Below are positions 7,130 through 10,525 of a stretch of 10,525 nucleotides of DNA, in pieces. A program made the translations under genes and the position numbers. This stretch comes from Gemmatimonadota bacterium (GTDB lineage Bacteria; Gemmatimonadota; Gemmatimonadetes; Longimicrobiales; Gaopeijiaceae), in assembly GCA_030618065.1 (NCBI GenBank), contig JAUXEE010000036.1, positions 1-10,525 of the forward strand, written 5' to 3'. Each line of letters opens with the position of its first letter. The first letter of the stretch is position 1. The notes under the pieces were generated by a model, which saw only the letters and a program-made list of their open reading frames with translations, was not told the origin of the DNA and did not search any database.

Positions 7130-7263
7130 AACTTGCTCCCCGGTCTCTGTTGGGGGGATGGCAACCGGGGCCCGTCCGGCCAGAGGGCAACTTCGGTGCC
7201 TCCTCTCCTCTCGTCAACGCGCCTTCCTCCTCGGACACACCCAGCCGAAGGGGCTGATCCAGA
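7130..7263. promoter_or_regulatory. divergent intergenic region between namZ and nagZ-type genes
   Basis: This 134-bp gap should contain the promoters for both arms of the peptidoglycan cluster. On the minus strand a TTGACG (7217-7212) resembles a -35 box, but no good -10 follows at the proper distance. On the plus strand I see no clear promoter; GAAGGGG at 7247-7253 can serve as ribosome site for ATG 7264. A perfect 7-bp inverted repeat, CCCCGGT (7138-7144) and ACCGGGG (7164-7170), overlaps the namZ ribosome site and could be an operator or an RNA hairpin. Joint control of both arms is plausible but unproven. Confidence 0.4.
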
Positions 7264-9192
7264 ATGAAACCATCCTCACCTCTCTCCCACTTTCTTTGGG
7301 TCGCGGGCTCTCTCTGCCTGGGTGCCCTGGTTGGTTGCTCCCCCGGAAGCGCTGGGAATCAAAGTCCCGCTCTTCCCGAACCCATCCCCGACATCCCCAG
7401 CGCCGAGAGGACGGACAGCCTGGCTCCCCCCCATGCCGTGGAGGAGCCGGGAGTCATGGGGGATACGCTGGCCCCCGAACCCCTTCCCGTCTTCGACTCC
7501 TGGGCGGATTCGGTTCTGTCCACCCTCACTTTGGAGGAAAAGGCCGGGCAACTCCTCATGCCCTGGATGTTGGGTGACTTCGCCCCGGAAGGGTCGGCCA
7601 GCCAGGAACGAATATCGGAGATGGTGGAGGACATGAAGGTGGGCGGAGTCATCATCTCCGTGGGATCTCCCACCGAGGTGGCGGTCAAGCTGAACGGGCT
7701 CCAGGCCACCGCCAAGGTTCCTCTCCTGGTGGCGGCCGACCTGGAGACGGGCGCCGGCTTTCGATTCCGGGGAGCGGTCTATCTGCCGGGCCCCATCTCC
7801 CTGGGGGGAGCCACCGAGTTCCCCTCTCTCATGGCTCTGGGGGCCACGGGGGACGAGGGTCTGGCCCAGGAGATGGGGCGGGTGACGGGGCTGGAGGCCC
7901 GGGCCCTGGGTGTCCACGTTCCTTTCGCCCCGGTCCTGGACGTGAACAACAATCCGGACAATCCCATCATCAACGTTCGCTCTTTCGGGGAAGATCCGGA
8001 GGATGTGACCCGCCTCGGAGTGGCATTCGTGCGAGGGATCCAGGAGGCGGGAGCCATCGCCACCGGGAAACACTTCCCGGGACATGGGGACACGGAAACG
8101 GATTCCCATCTGGATCTACCGGTCATCAACGTTTCCCGTGAGCGGTTGGATCGGGTCGAGCTTCCGCCCTTCCAGGCGGCCATCGACGAGGGGATCGGGG
8201 GAATCATGACGGCGCATCTCTTCCTTCCCGCTCTGACGGGGGACAACGAGGTGCCCTCCACCCTTTCCCCCGAGGTTCTGACGGGGCTTCTTCGGGAGGA
8301 AATGGGATTCGATGGCCTGATCTTCACCGATGCCATGGACATGTACTCCATCGATCGGAAGTTCAGGCGAGGGGAAGCCGCCGTGAGGGCGCTGGAGGCC
8401 GGAGCCGACATCCTTCTCATGCCCCCCAGTCCCCAGGCGGCTCGGGAGGGTATCGTGTCCGCGGTGTTGAAGGGCCGGCTTTCAGAAGACCGGTTGGATG
8501 CCTCTGTCCTACGTGTTCTGAAGGCCAAGGAGGAGATGGGCCTCCATCAGGACCGTGGGGTTCCGGTGGAAGAGGTGGCCCGGCGGGTGGGAATCCAGGC
8601 GCACGAAGAGGTGGCCCAGGAGGTGGCTGACCGATCCCTTACCCTTCTCAGAAATGAAAAGAACCTCCTGCCCCTCCTGGGAACCAGAAGTGCCCGGGTC
8701 CTCTCCGTGGCCTTCAGGGGATCCACCGATCTCATGGCGGGGCGGGTTCTGAACTCCCGCCTACGCTCCCGCTATCCACGCCTGGCCACGGCGAATCTGG
8801 ACCGAGACACTCCGGCGGATGTCTATGATGGGCTTATGAGGAGGGCTCGAAGCTCCAATCTGGTGGTGGTGTCCCTCTTCGTGACAATCGTGTCGTACTC
8901 CGGCCGCGTGGCCATTCCGGACGAAACGGCGGAGTTCATCCAGGATCTTGCCCGGGAGGGGATCTCTCATATCGTCATTTCCTTCGGGAATCCCTACCTT
9001 TTGTCGGGCTTCCCCGATGCCCAGGCCTACCTCCTGGCCTGGAGCGGGGCCGATGTGAGCCAGCGGGCTGCGGCCCGGGCTCTCTTCGGAGAGATCGAGA
9101 TTCAGGGGAGGACGCCGACCCGGATTCCTCCCTTCTTCGAAATAGGGGATGGAATCCATGTTCCGATCAGAGAAAGCGGACGTGACTTCTGA
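7264..9192 (+). CDS. nagZ: GH3 beta-N-acetylglucosaminidase, NagZ type, two-domain lipoprotein
   Basis: NagZ removes GlcNAc from muropeptide sugars. The 642-residue product carries a lipoprotein signal (WVAGSLCLGALVGC, lipobox LVGC, C25) and a Pro/Ser-rich linker to about residue 75, so it acts outside the cytoplasm, unlike the single-domain NagZ of enterobacteria. The catalytic GH3 barrel begins at LSTLTLEEKAGQLLMPW. It has APVLDVNNNPDNPIINVRSFGEDP (split here by position 221-244) and the NagZ hallmark KHFPGHGDTETDSH (269-282), with the Asp280-His282 acid/base dyad. The nucleophile is D356 in FTDAMDM. Residues about 430-640 form the second alpha/beta domain, as in Bacillus NagZ, which has about the same length. 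The loop usually written DQEGGRV is DLETGAGFRF here, so sugar contacts may differ. It heads the rightward arm and overlaps the next gene by 35 bp. Other GH3 specificities are less likely because of the DSH dyad. Confidence 0.93.
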   Translation: MKPSSPLSHFLWVAGSLCLGALVGCSPGSAGNQSPALPEPIPDIPSAERTDSLAPPHAVEEPGVMGDTLAPEPLPVFDSWADSVLSTLTLEEKAGQLLMPWMLGDFAPEGSASQERISEMVEDMKVGGVIISVGSPTEVAVKLNGLQATAKVPLLVAADLETGAGFRFRGAVYLPGPISLGGATEFPSLMALGATGDEGLAQEMGRVTGLEARALGVHVPFAPVLDVNNNPDNPIINVRSFGEDPEDVTRLGVAFVRGIQEAGAIATGKHFPGHGDTETDSHLDLPVINVSRERLDRVELPPFQAAIDEGIGGIMTAHLFLPALTGDNEVPSTLSPEVLTGLLREEMGFDGLIFTDAMDMYSIDRKFRRGEAAVRALEAGADILLMPPSPQAAREGIVSAVLKGRLSEDRLDASVLRVLKAKEEMGLHQDRGVPVEEVARRVGIQAHEEVAQEVADRSLTLLRNEKNLLPLLGTRSARVLSVAFRGSTDLMAGRVLNSRLRSRYPRLATANLDRDTPADVYDGLMRRARSSNLVVVSLFVTIVSYSGRVAIPDETAEFIQDLAREGISHIVISFGNPYLLSGFPDAQAYLLAWSGADVSQRAAARALFGEIEIQGRTPTRIPPFFEIGDGIHVPIRESGRDF

Positions 9193-10525
9193 GAAAGCGG
9201 ACCTGACTTCTGAGGAGCCGTTCGGGCCCAAGACCTTAGGCCCGGCCCGGGCCAGGCCAGCGGTTGCGGTTGCGATCCTTCTCCTTTCGTGCCTGGGGGC
9301 CGGCTGTGCGCCTCCGGCCCCGCCCGCACCTCCATCCCTTCCCGAGGCCCTCCTCCCGGAGCCTGACGCCGAGGGGCTCCGGTGGGTCGAAGAGACCCTC
9401 TCCTCCCTGACCCTCCGAGAGGCCATTGGCCAGCTCATCGTTCCCTGGATGTCCGGAGCCTATATGTCCACCACCGGCCCCGAATTCCAGGAGTTCGCCC
9501 GGTACGTGGAGGAGGCGGGAATCGGAGGCGTCGTCATTTCCATCGGCCTTCCTCATTCCTACGGCGCCAAGCTGAATGCCCTCCAGGCCAGGGCTCCCGT
9601 TCCCCTTCTCGTGGCATCGGATTTCGAGAACGGCGGCCCGGGAATGCGGATCAACCATAGCTATGCCCTTCCCACGCTCTTGCCCCAGGGGGGGGGCACC
9701 TCCTTTCCGCCAACCATGGCCTTCGGGGCCATCGGAGAGGGCCGGTTCGCCAGAGAGTACGGTCGCATCACCGCCGTCGAAGCCAGGGCCGTGGGCGTTC
9801 ATTTGAACTTCGCTCCCGTCCTTGACGTGAACTCCAACCCCTTGAACCCCATCATCAACACCCGGTCTTTCGGGGAGGACCCCGATGCCGTGGCCGACCT
9901 GGGAGCCGCCTACCTGGCCGGCGCCAGGGAGGGGGGCGTTCTCACCACCGCGAAGCACTTTCCGGGGCACGGGGACACGAAGACGGACTCCCATGTGGAT
10001 CTCCCCATCGTGGAAGGCGACCGGGAGCGGCTCGAGGCCCTGGAGCTGATTCCCTTCCGGCGGGCTGTAGACGAGGGAGTGGATGCCGTCATGACCGCTC
10101 ATGTGGCCCTTCCCGCCATTCTTGGGCCCGACGGGCCCCCCGCCACCCTCTCCCCCTTCTTCATGACAGAGCTACTCCGCGAGGACATGGGCTTCGGTGG
10201 CCTTCTCCTCACCGACGCCATCCGGATGCGGGCCATCTCCGACGGGTATGGCGTGGGGGAGTCGGCGATCCTGGCCGTCGAAGCTGGGGCCGACATCATT
10301 CTGGCGCCTGCGGACATCTGGGTGACCATCGATGCTCTGGAGGAAGCGGTCCTTTCGGGAAGGATGTCCCGGGAGCGGCTGGACTCCTCCGTGAGGCGAA
10401 TCCTGGAAATGAAGGCCCGGGTGGGACTCCACCGGAACCGAATGGTCAACCTGGGCCGAATCGGGGAGGTGGTGGGGTCCGGAGACCACCTGATGATGGC
10501 CGATTCGTCCGCCACCCGGTCCATC
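9158..10525 (+). CDS. second GH3 NagZ-type glycosidase, lipoprotein, 3' end outside window
   Basis: A paralogue of the preceding gene, open to the window end (456 codons seen, probably about 150-180 missing). ATG 9158 lies inside the upstream gene, with GGGGATGGA just before it. GTG 9182 is an alternative start. The first 35 residues are long for a signal n-region and include the doubled SEKAD-V/L-T repeat. A hydrophobic segment AVAVAILLLSC follows; LLSC (C45) is the likely lipobox, with a second cysteine at 50. A PPAPPAPP spacer leads to the GH3 barrel at LSSLTLREAIGQLIVPW. The NagZ dyad motif KHFPGHGDTKTDSH is at 266-279 and the nucleophile is D353 in LTDAIRM, so the enzyme should be active. 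The substrate loop reads DFENGGPGMRI, different from its neighbour. The gene is read with its neighbour as one operon, probably by translational coupling. The different substrate loop suggests the two enzymes may prefer different fragment sizes or substituents. Confidence 0.92.
   Translation, partial: MFRSEKADVTSEKADLTSEEPFGPKTLGPARARPAVAVAILLLSCLGAGCAPPAPPAPPSLPEALLPEPDAEGLRWVEETLSSLTLREAIGQLIVPWMSGAYMSTTGPEFQEFARYVEEAGIGGVVISIGLPHSYGAKLNALQARAPVPLLVASDFENGGPGMRINHSYALPTLLPQGGGTSFPPTMAFGAIGEGRFAREYGRITAVEARAVGVHLNFAPVLDVNSNPLNPIINTRSFGEDPDAVADLGAAYLAGAREGGVLTTAKHFPGHGDTKTDSHVDLPIVEGDRERLEALELIPFRRAVDEGVDAVMTAHVALPAILGPDGPPATLSPFFMTELLREDMGFGGLLLTDAIRMRAISDGYGVGESAILAVEAGADIILAPADIWVTIDALEEAVLSGRMSRERLDSSVRRILEMKARVGLHRNRMVNLGRIGEVVGSGDHLMMADSSATRSI
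9170..9211 (+). repeat. 21-bp tandem duplication at the junction of the two GH3 genes
   Basis: Two adjacent copies (9170-9190 and 9191-9211) that differ only at one base (GACGTGAC versus GACCTGAC). The copy boundary falls at the stop codon of the first GH3 gene, TGA 9190-9192. The second copy carries the same TGA, out of use, 21 bp later. For the second GH3 gene the unit is seven codons and gives SEKADVT-SEKADLT. Because the unit is a multiple of three, neither protein is disrupted. Confidence 0.9.

Noticed and set aside
7276..8109. Minus-strand open frame of about 280 codons opposite the first GH3 gene
   Set aside because: It mirrors GH3 codons, is rich in His/Gly/Arg and has no family pattern.
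9236..10102. Minus-strand open frame of about 290 codons opposite the second GH3 gene
   Set aside because: Same type of shadow; the plus strand carries a complete GH3 catalytic domain with active-site motifs.

Overview
The window is GC-rich and densely packed with genes, and it holds eight coding regions. Three of the predicted proteins carry lipoprotein-type signal peptides on a periplasmic enzyme set and a fourth has a weaker one, which suggests a diderm bacterium. The gene style (extracytoplasmic NamZ/NagZ lipoproteins, a YbjN-PspA pair, high GC) would fit Gemmatimonadota or a neighbouring phylum. That placement is an inference from style, not from a marker gene. I saw no tRNA, rRNA, CRISPR array, insertion sequence or phage gene.

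Left part, plus strand (1-4949). The window opens inside uvrA, with the C-terminal third of the excinuclease ATPase present. Next comes an exported protein of unknown function with a DUF302-like domain (1149-2201). After a 136-bp leader containing a perfect GC hairpin there is a tight three-gene run: a YbjN-domain protein, a PspA/IM30 membrane-stress protein with an acidic C-terminal tail, and a class IV aminotransferase that looks like D-amino acid aminotransferase. The gaps in this run are 4 and 13 bp. The aminotransferase frame does not stop where the family usually ends. It runs about 165 codons further, antisense through the 3' end of the next gene.

Right part (4464-10525) is a peptidoglycan-breakdown cluster built around a 134-bp divergent intergenic region (7130-7263). 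To the left, on the minus strand, lie a NamZ-type exo-beta-N-acetylmuramidase (DUF1343/GH171) and then an M14 zinc carboxypeptidase, 11 bp apart. To the right, on the plus strand, are two consecutive NagZ-type GH3 N-acetylglucosaminidases whose reading frames overlap by 35 bp. The second is cut by the window end. All four have N-terminal export signals ending in a cysteine. Working model: NamZ and NagZ alternately remove MurNAc and GlcNAc from cell-wall fragments outside the cytoplasm, while the M14 enzyme may trim stem peptides. The neighbouring D-amino acid aminotransferase could process or supply D-Ala/D-Glu, but this link rests on proximity only.

The most notable details are the very long convergent overlap of the aminotransferase and peptidase frames, a 21-bp in-frame tandem duplication exactly at the junction of the two GH3 genes, and possible RNA structures ahead of ybjN-pspA and namZ.
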